Shown piece by piece: positions 7,497 through 16,136 of a DNA stretch of 33,184 bases. Location of the stretch: assembly GCA_937883785.1 (NCBI GenBank), contig CALGDE010000108.1:1-33184 (forward strand). The letters are read 5' to 3'. The notes under the pieces were generated by a model. It saw only the letters and a list, made by a program, of their open reading frames with translations, was not told the origin of the DNA and did not search any database. Position numbers and translations under genes: made by a program. The stretch comes from an uncultured cyanobacterium. Lineage in GTDB: Bacteria > Cyanobacteriota > Cyanobacteriia > CACIAM-69d. Numbering within the stretch: the first letter of the stretch is position 1; every line of letters begins with the position of its first letter.

Positions 7497-8864
7497 TTAA
7501 ACGGGACCAACAAATCGCATGTTGACGCCGCCCTTTTGCCCTAGAGTGACCCCTCGCCGCTGAGGTTGAACCGGTCCAGGTTCGTTCAAGGCAAAGTTAC
7601 CTTGCTTAAGCCAGGTGCCTATGGCGATCGCCAGTTCCGCCATAGCCAGCGCTGCCCCCACACAGCGTCGACTACCGCCGCCAAAGGGCATAAACTCCGT
7701 GGCGCTAAAGGATCGCTCCAAAAACCGCTCGGGGCGGAACGCGTGGGAGTCGGGGAAAATATCCTCCTGGTGATGCACCGAATAAATGCTGCCCAGGATA
7801 ATGCGCCCCTGCTCTAGGGTATAGCCGTCCAGCTCGAAGGGTTTTTCCACGTACCGCGGGAAAGTGACGATCGCCACCGGATATAGCCGCAGCGCTTCAT
7901 TGCACACGGCGCTTAAGTAGGGCAGCCGCATCATATCCATCGGCGGCATATCACCGGGCACGGCGCTCAGCTCGTCCCGCAATTTTTCCAAACACTCCGG
8001 CTGACGGTGGAGCCAATATATCGCCCAAGCCATGGCAGTGGCGGTGGTTTCGTGTCCCGCAAACAGCAGGGTAATCAGCTCATCCCGCAGTTCCTCGTCG
8101 GTCATTGGGTTGCCGTCCTCGTCCCGCGCCGTCATCAGCAGGCTTAAAATATCCTCGCGGTTTTCTACCCCAGCTTTGCGGCGATCGCTAATTTCCCCAT
8201 AAATCAGCACGTCTAAATCTGCCCGTGCCCGCTCAAACTTCCCCCAAGGTCCCCAAGACTTTTGCAACACCGGAAAAAATAGCAAGCTGGCACGGATGGG
8301 CTCCGCCACCATATCCACCATTTCCGTTAGCAACGGCTTCATGGCATCGAAGCGATCGCCCCCGGCAATGCCAAACACCGTTTCCATAATCACCCGCAGG
8401 GTTAGTTCCTGGGTGGCGTGGCGGGCGACGAATCTTTGCCCCGGTGTCCACTGGTTAAAAATTTCCTGGGCGATGGTTTGGATGGTATTGCCGTAGGATT
8501 TAAGGCGATCGCCGTGAAAGGGAGGCAAAATCAACTTGCGCCGCCGTCGATGGTCATTGCCGCTTAATAGCAACAGGGACTGGGAGCCCACCAGGGGCTG
8601 AATCAGTCCATTAAACCGCCCCGGCGTTGACAGTTCCTTGCCGTCCCGGGCAAATAGTTCTTTGATTTGGCGGGGATGACACGCAAAAATCAGCTTGTCA
8701 TAGCCGGGACCGATGCTATTTACCGCAAACAGGTCGCCGTAATTTTTGGTGTGGTTATCCATCAGCCCCAAAGGATCCACTAGCCAATACAGGGTTTGCA
8801 CAAAGGATGGCGAGGTGGGGCCTGGCAGGGGTTTTCCTAAGGTCTTGGGGGCAGTAACAGTCAT
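7497..8864 (-). CDS. Cytochrome P450, CYP110-like (copy A)
   Basis: A 455-residue heme monooxygenase. All family landmarks are present: I-helix oxygen-activation motif AGHETT at 269-274, K-helix EALR at 323-326, PERF at 378-381, and heme loop FGGGSRRCVG at 394-403 with axial ligand Cys401. There is no membrane anchor, so it should be soluble. The closest family by motif and architecture is CYP110, the cyanobacterial clade linked to fatty acid, alkane and terpene oxidation; the substrate cannot be read from sequence. The start at 8864 has GAGG six bases upstream. It is the third gene of a minus-strand group after copy B and a GNAT gene. No ferredoxin or reductase partner is adjacent. Confidence 0.93.
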   Translation of the reverse strand: MTVTAPKTLGKPLPGPTSPSFVQTLYWLVDPLGLMDNHTKNYGDLFAVNSIGPGYDKLIFACHPRQIKELFARDGKELSTPGRFNGLIQPLVGSQSLLLLSGNDHRRRRKLILPPFHGDRLKSYGNTIQTIAQEIFNQWTPGQRFVARHATQELTLRVIMETVFGIAGGDRFDAMKPLLTEMVDMVAEPIRASLLFFPVLQKSWGPWGKFERARADLDVLIYGEISDRRKAGVENREDILSLLMTARDEDGNPMTDEELRDELITLLFAGHETTATAMAWAIYWLHRQPECLEKLRDELSAVPGDMPPMDMMRLPYLSAVCNEALRLYPVAIVTFPRYVEKPFELDGYTLEQGRIILGSIYSVHHQEDIFPDSHAFRPERFLERSFSATEFMPFGGGSRRCVGAALAMAELAIAIGTWLKQGNFALNEPGPVQPQRRGVTLGQKGGVNMRFVGPV

Positions 8865-8978
8865 AACAACCTCGGGGCGATCGCCAATAAACGGGCGTAC
8901 TATTTCGGCGTACTACCTTAATAGTATTGAGTTTCCCTATTGAATTCCGGCGATCGCTTGGTTTTTGAACAGCCAGGA

Positions 8979-9506
8979 CTATTTGCAGCGGGCAAACATA
9001 AAGCATGGGCGAGGGGTATCGGAAATATTGGGATGCATCGTGTACCTTTCAAGTCGCCCTTCATTGGTGAACCCACATTTTTCCAAGGTGCGCATTGAGG
9101 GGTGATTGTCCACGTCACAGGTAGCTTGGACCCGAAAGCATTGTTCCTGTTGAAGGGCGATCGCCGTCAGTGCAGACAAAGCCTCCGGCATTAGCCCCTG
9201 CCCCCAGTATTTTTGAGCAAGCACATACCCCACATCCAGAAGATGTCCCTCAATACGCGCATCTAGCATCCCAATAAGGGGGACTTGCCCCGCCTCCAGC
9301 ACATAGGCAAACCGGAGTTGACTATCCCAATCTTCAACGGCTTGCTGGATAAACCCCTCTGCCTCAGATTGCTCCGCCAACGGGCGCCAAACCATATATT
9401 TAGACACATCTGGGTCTTGTCCGTAAGCGTCAAACAACACCTTCGCATCGGGCAAAGTGGGTTTCCGTAGCTTCAGTCGCGACGTTTGAATTGTTTGAGG
9501 CAGCAT
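8979..9506 (-). CDS. GNAT-family N-acetyltransferase (RimJ/RimL-like)
   Basis: A 175-residue acetyl-CoA-dependent acyltransferase. The opening TSRLKLRKPTLPDAKVLFDA is typical of the RimJ/RimL/Acetyltransf_3 branch. The acetyl-CoA-binding motif A is YVLAQKYWGQGLMPEAL (about residues 94-110), and the C-terminal SMRTLEKCGFTNEG is the usual N-x-x-S-x-x-x-x-E-K-x-G-F element. Such proteins modify alpha-amino groups of proteins or small molecules; the substrate is unknown. It sits between two P450 paralogues on the same strand, with 114 bp to copy A and 189 bp from copy B, so co-transcription is possible. The ribosome binding site is weak. Confidence 0.88.
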   Translation of the reverse strand: MLPQTIQTSRLKLRKPTLPDAKVLFDAYGQDPDVSKYMVWRPLAEQSEAEGFIQQAVEDWDSQLRFAYVLEAGQVPLIGMLDARIEGHLLDVGYVLAQKYWGQGLMPEALSALTAIALQQEQCFRVQATCDVDNHPSMRTLEKCGFTNEGRLERYTMHPNISDTPRPCFMFARCK

Positions 9507-9619
9507 GGGGATAATTGGAGAGTTAGGGTAAGTGTCACCAGGGCTTTAAGCAGTAGACCTTTTGATTGGTGCAAGAGGTCTAACGCCAGCTCAGCAATAA
9601 TCCCAGTCGTGGGGTGACC

Positions 9620-9660
9620 GTAGTGGGGCGGCAGTAGTGGGGCGGCAGTAGTGGGGGGCA
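9620..9660. repeat. 14-bp tandem repeat, three units
   Basis: GTAGTGGGGCGGCA occurs at 9620-9633 and 9634-9647, and a 13-base variant GTAGTGGGGGGCA at 9648-9660. It lies in the gap between P450 copy B and the GNAT gene. It resembles short tandemly repeated sequences common in cyanobacterial intergenic DNA and can vary in copy number by slippage. Confidence 0.8.
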
Positions 9661-9695
9661 ATAGCGCGATGATTGCCCTGCGCCGCCAAAATTTC

Positions 9696-11060
9696 CTAGG
9701 ATCGCCGCCCTACAAATTTCATCTTGACGCCGCCCTTAGGTCCCATAGTGATGCCGCGACGGGCGGGCTTTAGGGAATCAGAGTCCCGCAGCTCAAAATT
9801 GCCCTGTTTCACCCAGGTGCCCACGGCGATCGCCAATTCCGCCATTGCCAGCGCCGATCCAATGCACCGCCGACTGCCGCCACCAAAAGGCATAAATTCC
9901 GTGGCGCTGTAGGTACGCTCTAGAAAACGCTCGGGACGGAAACGATCCGGCTCTGGATAAATATCCGGGTGATGGTGCACCAGGTACACACTGCCGATAA
10001 GGGCCTGTCCCTCATCGATTTGGTAGCCGCCAAGGGTGAAGGGAGCCTCCACAAGGCGAGGAAAAACCCCGACTGTCACTGGATAAATCCGCAGGGTTTC
10101 ATTGCACACCGCCATCAAATAGGGCAATTTCGTCATCGCCATAGGTGGCGTATCCTCAGGGACCCCGTCCAACTCCTCCCGCAGCTTTTCCAAACACTCT
10201 GGCTGTACTTGGAGCCAATACATGGCCCACGCTAAGGCTGATGCCGTAGTTTCGTGCCCGGCAAATAGTAAGGTTACAAGCTCATCCCGCAGCTCAATAT
10301 CGCTTAACGGATCGCCGTTTTCATCCCGCGTTGTTAGCAACAAACTAAGAATATCCTGGCGATTGTCAGCGTCGCCCCTTTCCATCTCCGCCCGCCGATC
10401 CTCCAGCTCCTGCCGCAGAAGCTGGTCTAGCCGGTCCCGAGAGCGCTCAAATCTTCCCCAGGGTCCCCAGGATTTTTGCCAGCTTTTGAAAAACAAAAAC
10501 GTAGATTTGGCGGGGGTCGAGATCATATTCACCATCTCGCTCATCAGCGGTCCCATCTCTTGGTAGCGATCGCCGCCACCTATCCCAAACACCGTTTCCA
10601 TAATCACCCGCAGGGTTAGCTCCTCGGCGACCTTCCGCCCATTTAACCGCTGTCCCGGCTGCCACTGGTCACTCATATCCTGGGCGACCCTTTCGATGAT
10701 GCTGCCATAGGATTGCAGCGCTCTTCCGTGGAAGGGAGGCAATAATAACTTGCGACGGTGGCGATGGCGATCGCCACTAAGGAGCAAAACCGACTGATCT
10801 CCCAAAATCGGTTGCAGTATGCCATTGTTAGCACCGGGCGTTGATAGCTCTCGTCCATCTCGCGCAAATAGCTCGCTGATGTAGTCGGGATGCCCCAGCA
10901 CAACGGCACGGGAATTTATACGAAAAATATCTCCGAAGCGATCGCGCCGTTTTTCTAACACGTCCAAAGGGTTTAGAATCCAGCGGAAAGCCCGAATCCA
11001 TGCCGCCGACTTCTTAACCATCGGAGGCAGCGGTCGAGGCGCAAAACTTGTGGTAGCCAT
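9696..11060 (-). CDS. Cytochrome P450, CYP110-like (copy B)
   Basis: A 454-residue soluble P450, clearly paralogous to copy A, with conserved blocks such as ELTLRVIMETVFGI and FLERTYSATEFMPFGGGSRR. Landmarks: AGHETT at 267-272, ETLR at 321-324, PERF at 376-379, heme loop from Phe392 with axial Cys399. The substrate is unknown. The N-terminus and the region before the I-helix differ most between the copies, as expected where substrate recognition differs. AGGGA lies six bases before the ATG at 11060. It is transcribed divergently from gatB across a 238-bp gap. Confidence 0.93.
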   Translation of the reverse strand: MATTSFAPRPLPPMVKKSAAWIRAFRWILNPLDVLEKRRDRFGDIFRINSRAVVLGHPDYISELFARDGRELSTPGANNGILQPILGDQSVLLLSGDRHRHRRKLLLPPFHGRALQSYGSIIERVAQDMSDQWQPGQRLNGRKVAEELTLRVIMETVFGIGGGDRYQEMGPLMSEMVNMISTPAKSTFLFFKSWQKSWGPWGRFERSRDRLDQLLRQELEDRRAEMERGDADNRQDILSLLLTTRDENGDPLSDIELRDELVTLLFAGHETTASALAWAMYWLQVQPECLEKLREELDGVPEDTPPMAMTKLPYLMAVCNETLRIYPVTVGVFPRLVEAPFTLGGYQIDEGQALIGSVYLVHHHPDIYPEPDRFRPERFLERTYSATEFMPFGGGSRRCIGSALAMAELAIAVGTWVKQGNFELRDSDSLKPARRGITMGPKGGVKMKFVGRRS

Positions 11061-11298
11061 GGAAGATCCCTACATAAAATACGACGGGTTCTGATCCATA
11101 ATTTTAAGTAGTCTGCTTAGAAAGCGATTTAATACCACTAGACAATCAAAGAATTGGAACAAGATCGTTGAAGTGACCAAAGTTAACACCCCTTCAAACA
11201 TGGGCTGTTTGAGTTATTCAATTATCTTGCATCAACTTTTTTCAGTGGACGAAACGTAAACTATCTACGCTGTCGCTAACGCCGTAATTGGGAGAACT

Positions 11299-12783
11299 AT
11301 GACCACTGCCGCGCCTGCCAAAACCGAATACGAAGTCATTATTGGTCTGGAAACCCACTGTCAGCTGGGAACGGAGACCAAAATTTTCTCCGACAGCGCC
11401 ACGGAATTTGGTGCTGATCCCAATACCCATATTGACCCAGTTTGCCTAGGGCTACCGGGAACGTTGCCGGTGCTAAATCAAACGGTTTTGGAATATGCGG
11501 TAAAGGCGGGGTTGGCGCTGAATTGTGCGATCGCCCCCTACAGCAAGTTCGACCGCAAGCAATATTTCTATCCCGACCTACCGAAAAACTACCAAATTTC
11601 CCAATACGACCTGCCCATCGCCGAGCACGGTCACATTGAAATCGAGCTGGTGGACAAAAAAGGTAACGCCACCCGCAAGAAAATTGGCGTCACTCGCCTA
11701 CATATGGAAGAAGACGCGGGCAAACTGGTACACGCTGGCACCGATATGTCTGGCTCTGCCTACTCCCTGGTGGACTACAACCGCGCAGGCGTACCCCTGG
11801 CAGAAATCGTGTCCGAACCCGACCTACGCTCCGGGGCTGAAGCGGCTGAGTATGCCCGAGAAATTCGCCGGATTGTGCGCTATCTGGGCATTTGCGACGG
11901 CAATATGCAGGAAGGTTCCCTGCGCTGCGACGTGAATATTTCCGTGCGCCCGGTGGGTCAGAAGGAGTTTGGCACCAAGGTGGAGATTAAAAATATGAAC
12001 TCCTTTAATGCCATTCAGCGGGCGATCGACTACGAAATTGAACGGCAAATTGACGCCCTGGAGACGGGCAACGATACCATCGTCCAGGAAACGCGCCTGT
12101 GGGATGAAGGCGGTCAGCGCACTATTTCCATGCGCTCCAAGGAAGGCTCCAGCGACTATCGTTATTTCCCCGAGCCGGACCTGACCCCCATTGAAGTGTC
12201 CGCCGATCAGCGGGAAGCCTGGGCCGCCGAGCTGCCGGAGTTGCCTGCCGCCAAGCGTAGTCGCTACCAAACCGACCTGGGACTCTCCGCTTACGATGCC
12301 AACGTACTGGTGGACGATCGCACCACCGCCGAGTATTTCGAGGCCGTGGTCACCGCTGGGGCCGATGCCAAGCTTGCTGCCAACTGGGTCCAGGGCGATA
12401 TTGCCGGCTATCTAAAAAACGAAAAGAAAACCCTGAACGACATTGCCCTGACTGCCGAAAACCTTGCCGAGTTGATTGGCTTGATTACCGACGGCACCAT
12501 TAGCGGCAAAATCGCCAAGGAAATCCTGCCGGATCTGCTGGAACAAGGGGGATCACCCAAGACGCTGGTGGAAGAGCGTGGCTTGGTACAAATTTCCGAC
12601 GCCAGCGAGTTGGAAGCCATTATCCAAAAGGCGATCGACGACAACCCCAACCAGCTGGAGCAGTTCCGTGCGGGAAAAACCAAGCTGCGAGGCTTCTTTG
12701 TGGGGCAGGTAATGAAAGCCACCCAAGGCAAGGCAGATCCCAAGTTAACCAACCAAATCCTGGGCAAATTACTGCAAGGTTAG
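11299..12783 (+). CDS. gatB: Aspartyl/glutamyl-tRNA amidotransferase subunit B
   Basis: The kinase/transamidase subunit of GatCAB, which converts Glu-tRNA(Gln) and Asp-tRNA(Asn) to the amidated forms using ATP and ammonia channelled from GatA. The 494 residues match the family length. Diagnostic blocks are IGLETHCQL near 15-23, [10 protein letters not shown] near 133-142, and the family signature [18 protein letters not shown] at 159-176. A helical middle domain and a YqeY-like tRNA-binding tail (ending [20 protein letters not shown] region) follow. GGGAG precedes the ATG by about six bases. gatA and gatC are not adjacent, as usual in cyanobacteria where the subunits are scattered. Confidence 0.97.
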   Translation: MTTAAPAKTEYEVIIGLETHCQLGTETKIFSDSATEFGADPNTHIDPVCLGLPGTLPVLNQTVLEYAVKAGLALNCAIAPYSKFDRKQYFYPDLPKNYQISQYDLPIAEHGHIEIELVDKKGNATRKKIGVTRLHMEEDAGKLVHAGTDMSGSAYSLVDYNRAGVPLAEIVSEPDLRSGAEAAEYAREIRRIVRYLGICDGNMQEGSLRCDVNISVRPVGQKEFGTKVEIKNMNSFNAIQRAIDYEIERQIDALETGNDTIVQETRLWDEGGQRTISMRSKEGSSDYRYFPEPDLTPIEVSADQREAWAAELPELPAAKRSRYQTDLGLSAYDANVLVDDRTTAEYFEAVVTAGADAKLAANWVQGDIAGYLKNEKKTLNDIALTAENLAELIGLITDGTISGKIAKEILPDLLEQGGSPKTLVEERGLVQISDASELEAIIQKAIDDNPNQLEQFRAGKTKLRGFFVGQVMKATQGKADPKLTNQILGKLLQG

Positions 12784-13150
12784 GGCAAGAAACTGAGGCG
12801 TTGTCGTCGCCGTGGGCAGAAACCCTAATTTGTATCCGCCCTATCCCCTAATTTTGAAGCACCATAGGTGACAAAAAACACCTATTACCAGGAGGCAATA
12901 ACAGCCCCCACCTAACAGCTCCCTCTCAACAGAGCCTGATCGTCGAGGGGGAATTAGTATTTTTAGGTCAAAATCAGTCAAGAAAACCTGTTTTCACATG
13001 GGCTTTGTATCCAAGAGTTGAAAAATTCCATTGGGGCTAGCATCCTATCCCTAGCCACCCCAGGCAAGGTAAGTGGTATTTCCACTCATCTATTCGTATC
13101 AAATCAAACCTAGAAGTCCAGTCACAGAAAATATTTTTTCGAGAAAGGGG
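12784..13150. other. Intergenic region downstream of gatB
   Basis: No convincing gene. TCCCTC (about 12920) can pair with GAGGGG (about 12945) just past gatB, followed by AATTAGTATTTTTA; this is a weak terminator candidate. The rest shows no repeat or ORF I can support. Confidence 0.5.
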
Positions 13151-13187
13151 GTGACACCCCTAGGGGGTCTGATGCTATACTCCGTTC
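13151..13187 (+). promoter_or_regulatory. Promoter with palindromic -35 region for a candidate small RNA
   Basis: TATACT at 13176-13181 is a good -10 box. GTGACA at 13151-13156 is -35-like but 19 bp away, which is long. The -35 area is unusually palindromic: GGGGTG-A-CACCCC is a perfect 13-base dyad, and its right arm continues as CCCCTAGGGG, a second palindrome. Nested dyads over a promoter suggest an operator. Confidence 0.45.
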
Positions 13188-13239
13188 AGTAGATGCACCC
13201 TGATGATTGGGAGAGTCCAGTGCGGCTCTCCTTTTTTTT
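13188..13239 (+). ncRNA. Candidate small RNA ending in an intrinsic terminator
   Basis: Between a TATACT -10 box and the T-run lies a short transcript of about 50 bases. It ends in an eight-pair hairpin (GGAGAGTC 13210-13217 with GGCTCTCC 13224-13231, one G-T pair, loop CAGTGC) followed by eight T residues (13232-13239). It lies between gatB and argJ and is too far from gatB (over 420 bp) to be its ordinary terminator. I recognise no known family such as Yfr1 or 6S. Alternatives are a transcription-attenuation leader for argJ or a remnant terminator. Confidence 0.45.
13210..13239 (+). terminator. Intrinsic terminator between gatB and argJ
   Basis: The stem 13210-13217/13224-13231 with a six-base loop is followed directly by T8. 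The structure is directional, and the T-run marks the plus strand as transcribed. Confidence 0.85.
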
Positions 13240-13309
13240 GTCTATTTTTTGTCTGCACGTACGTCAGCAATCGGAAGCCCATTGCGCCGCGCCGGAAAAC
13301 GGAGACTGT

Positions 13310-13339
13310 TATAATCGCTGCAAATTTTTGGGCATAGGG
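13310..13339 (+). promoter_or_regulatory. argJ -10 box and ribosome binding site
   Basis: A consensus TATAAT lies at 13310-13315, giving a start near 13322 and a leader of about 26 bases. AGGG at 13336-13339 precedes the argJ ATG (13348) by eight bases. No good -35 is visible at 17 bp, so activation or an extended element may be needed. Confidence 0.55.
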
Positions 13340-13347
13340 TAGCGATT

Positions 13348-14589
13348 ATGACGCCGTGGATAGAGATTGAGGGAAACGTAACAGCTCCTAAAGGGTTTAA
13401 GGCGGCGGGCATTGCGGCGGGGCTAAAGCCGTCAGGGTCGCCCGATTTAGCTTTGATCTATTCGGAGGTGGAGGCGATCGCCGCGGGAATCTTCACCAAA
13501 AGCCAGGTGAGAGCTGCGTGTGTGGACTATTGTCGCCAGAACCTGGCGGAGCGCCCCGGTTGCCAAGCAATTTTGGTGAATTCTGGGCAGGCAAACGCCG
13601 CCACGGGACAGCAAGGATGGGACGATGCTCAGGCATCAGCCCAGTGGGTGGCGTCGGCGTTAAATATTGAGCCCAGCAGCGTCCTATTGGCATCCACCGG
13701 GGTTATTGGTCAGCGCATCGCCGTCGGTCCCATGGAAGCGGGTATTCCTAAGGTGGTGGCAGCCCTGTCGGAAACCGGGGGCGATGACGCATCAAAGGCA
13801 ATTTTGACCACGGACCTGATTACAAAATCCATTGCCCTGGAAACGGAAATTAACGGTCGCCCGGTGCGTATCGGCGGTATTTCCAAAGGGTCGGGCATGA
13901 TTCACCCGAATATGGCGACGATGCTGGCGTTTGTCACCTGCGACGCGGCGGTGTCTCCCCATATTTGGCAGGAGATGACGGCACGGGCAGGAAGTCGCAG
14001 CTTTAACCAAATCACCGTAGACGGCGACACCAGTACCAACGATTCCCTATTTGCCCTTACGAACGGTCAGTCGCGCACCCCTGCCATTACCCAGTGGGGA
14101 CCGGAGGCAGAAGTGCTGGAGGGAATGCTGACGGCGGTGTGCATCCATCTGGCGAAGGCGATCGCCCGGGACGGCGAGGGAGCAACCTGCTTAATTGAAG
14201 TGCAGGTCACCGGTGCGCCCAGTGAAGAGGGGGCCCAAAGCATTGCCAAAACCATCGCTGGCTCCTCCTTGGTGAAATCCGCCATATTCGGCCGAGATCC
14301 CAACTGGGGGCGTATCGCTGGAGCCGCCGGTCGGGCTGGGGTAGCATTTGACCAAAACGACCTATGCGTCACGTTGGGGGATATCGCTCTGATGAAAGAC
14401 GGCCAGCCATTGCCTTTTGACCGCGACGCCGCCAATGCTTATTTGTGCCAAGCAGCGGCGGGAGACTATCTGAAAACTGACACGGTGCTGATTCAGGTTA
14501 GCGTCGGAGATGGTCCCGGCAGCGGCACGGCTTGGGGCTGCGACCTAAGCTACGACTACGTGAAAATCAACGCAGAATACACCACTTAA
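13348..14589 (+). CDS. argJ: Bifunctional ornithine acetyltransferase / N-acetylglutamate synthase
   Basis: This enzyme transfers the acetyl group from N-acetylornithine to glutamate (and may acetylate glutamate from acetyl-CoA), closing the cyclic arginine pathway in the cytoplasm. The 413 residues match the family. It is an Ntn-type enzyme that cleaves itself into alpha and beta chains: the cleavage motif HPNMATMLAF is present, with Thr191 as the new N-terminal nucleophile. VNSGQANAATG near residues 87-97 and GRDPNWGRIAGAAGRAG are further family blocks. It is a single gene with its own promoter; other arg genes are not adjacent. Confidence 0.97.
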   Translation: MTPWIEIEGNVTAPKGFKAAGIAAGLKPSGSPDLALIYSEVEAIAAGIFTKSQVRAACVDYCRQNLAERPGCQAILVNSGQANAATGQQGWDDAQASAQWVASALNIEPSSVLLASTGVIGQRIAVGPMEAGIPKVVAALSETGGDDASKAILTTDLITKSIALETEINGRPVRIGGISKGSGMIHPNMATMLAFVTCDAAVSPHIWQEMTARAGSRSFNQITVDGDTSTNDSLFALTNGQSRTPAITQWGPEAEVLEGMLTAVCIHLAKAIARDGEGATCLIEVQVTGAPSEEGAQSIAKTIAGSSLVKSAIFGRDPNWGRIAGAAGRAGVAFDQNDLCVTLGDIALMKDGQPLPFDRDAANAYLCQAAAGDYLKTDTVLIQVSVGDGPGSGTAWGCDLSYDYVKINAEYTT

Positions 14590-14604
14590 ATTTGCTGTAA
14601 ATTT

Positions 14605-14619
14605 GCGAGTAAAACTCGC
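14605..14619. repeat. Small hairpin just after argJ
   Basis: GCGAGT-AAA-ACTCGC is a perfect 6-bp stem with a three-base loop, 15 bases past the argJ stop codon. No T-run follows, so termination is uncertain. Confidence 0.4.
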
Positions 14620-15092
14620 GTTGCGACCAGGCGCAGAATTGCAGGTGGCGGGGTTATCGCCGCCACGTCACCAACGTTATTGCCGGGAAATTGATCGCCC
14701 TTTACGGCAGGCATTTACAGTCAGCCCCCTTGAGCATCAATGGTCGCATAACCCTAAAAGCTCTTGGCGGGCGCTGCCGATCCGCGCGTGCAGTGGGGGC
14801 GATCGCCAATACAAACCAATTTCTGAAATGGACAGCCGCAGCGCACTCCCTAGCCTCCATTCAGACGTAGGGAACGTTGTTCCCCAATTTTCAACTACTG
14901 TTAAATCAATTTAGATTTATCCAATCAAAAAAATATTTCGCAAGCCGTTTTAGGGTGAAGGTTATTAACAGCTTAAGTTCTTCCTAAGGAATCGGTTATT
15001 GCGGTGCAACCCATGCCAGGTGACGAACAATCTATCCACAGACGGATGTATCAGCTTGGAGTAGTCATCCCAAGAACTGTAGTTATAAGCAC
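14620..15092. other. Gene-poor stretch between argJ and the minus-strand terminator
   Basis: A TTG-initiated 103-codon frame (14603-14914) has no recognisable domain and starts inside the hairpin, so I do not call it. No RNA gene, IS or repeat was recognised here. Confidence 0.5.
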
Positions 15093-15120
15093 AAAAAAAA
15101 GGCGAGCCACTCAGCCCGCC
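15093..15120 (-). terminator. Minus-strand intrinsic terminator
   Basis: Read on the minus strand, GGCGGGC-TGAGTG-GCTCGCC is a seven-pair stem (15101-15120) followed by eight T residues (complement of 15093-15100). One pair is G-U on the minus strand but A-C on the plus strand, so the stem is complete only in minus-strand RNA. It is about 320 bp past the mreD stop, so it either ends a long mreD 3' UTR or closes a separate short transcript. Confidence 0.75.
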
Positions 15121-15436
15121 TCTAGCACTCACTCCATCTACAATATAAGTCAAAGTTGGTGAAAATGCAGCCCTCTTAGATAGAAATTTAAACTTTTTAT
15201 GAGTTTGCAGGGATCTGATTTTGAACCCTTTACAAAGTCCGATTTAAAAACCTTTCCTAACTAAAATACCTTTTCCAAAAGCGTGGTTTAAAAGCGTCGT
15301 TAAAAAGCCATCCAGAAGCGTCACCGATCAGAGATTTTTACCAGACACTACAAAATTTCTAGGTCCAGACGTTTACCAGGTCAAAGGCATTATCCCCTTA
15401 CCTGATAAGCCTCACTGGAAGTGATTACGGCTAGCC
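15121..15436. other. Gap between the minus-strand terminator and mreD
   Basis: AT-rich, no convincing ORF. A TATATT box (complement of 15142-15147) could start a very short minus-strand RNA ending at the adjacent terminator, but no good -35 is visible. Several AAAAGCGT-like motifs occur around 15280-15320 without clear periodicity. Confidence 0.4.
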
Positions 15437-16063
15437 TTAGGTATTTTTCTCAACGTTGGCGATCGCCTGCCACCAAAGTTTAAGGGGGAAATAAACCGCT
15501 GGTCCCCACAGACTGCTTAAAATTGCTGAGCACAGTGCGAGGCGCTGGTGATGGGGCCAAATAACGCTGCCCAGGGTGCCATCTTGGATGAGATAAAGTC
15601 CTGCCGTAATGGTTTCGGTCAGAATTGCTGCCGCAAAAATCAGCAAAAATAGCGCCACAACATCATCTTCAATAATGCGTCGGCGCTGGAATTGGCTAAT
15701 CAAAAACCCGGCGACGCCCAAACCAACGGCATGGCTAGGGGCGATCGTTGCCAGGGCTTCCTCCATATTGCCGATGGGAGAAGCTGATGAAGTCACTAGC
15801 GCATCCTGAGCCAACCCCATAAAGCACCCCGCCAGCGCCCCTAACCAGGGCACCCGACAAATACTCCAGGCTGCCACCCAAATCAGCGCCCAATTAGGGC
15901 CAATGCCCAATAGGCTCATTCCCGGCAGCCGCACTGGCAACAGCATTAAACACAGGGCCGCCGACAGTCCCGTAATCACGGCATTAAACAGGACTCGCTG
16001 CCAAACAGGCCACTGATAAATGGCCGCCTCCCACCGCCGCTGTAGCTCTACAATCGTGTTCAT
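15437..16063 (-). CDS. mreD: Rod shape-determining protein MreD
   Basis: An integral membrane component of the elongasome that connects MreB/MreC to peptidoglycan synthesis. The 208 residues contain about six hydrophobic helices after a short cytoplasmic N-terminus (e.g. VLFNAVITGLSAALCLMLLP, WALIWVAAWSICRVPWLGAL, VVALFLLIFAAAILTETITA). The sequence is poorly conserved as usual for MreD; the assignment rests on topology, the GxxxGxxQD-like GCFMGLAQDAL segment, and its place after mreB and mreC. It starts 73 bp after mreC on the same strand. Confidence 0.9.
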   Translation of the reverse strand: MNTIVELQRRWEAAIYQWPVWQRVLFNAVITGLSAALCLMLLPVRLPGMSLLGIGPNWALIWVAAWSICRVPWLGALAGCFMGLAQDALVTSSASPIGNMEEALATIAPSHAVGLGVAGFLISQFQRRRIIEDDVVALFLLIFAAAILTETITAGLYLIQDGTLGSVIWPHHQRLALCSAILSSLWGPAVYFPLKLWWQAIANVEKNT

Positions 16064-16136
16064 CTGCTAACAATCTTCGCTAACAATTTCCACAACAACC
16101 TTGGTTAAAGCAACCCGGTCAACTTTCCGATGTCGC

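Noticed and set aside
13199-13342. Small ORF (ATG inside the candidate small RNA) running toward argJ
   Set aside because: It reads through the terminator hairpin and T-run and the product lacks any recognisable feature.
14603-14914. 103-codon plus-strand frame after argJ
   Set aside because: It starts with TTG inside a hairpin, has no ribosome binding site, and the product has no recognisable domain; most likely chance.
14965-15153. 62-codon minus-strand frame
   Set aside because: It spans an intrinsic terminator with T8, which real coding sequence would not normally contain.
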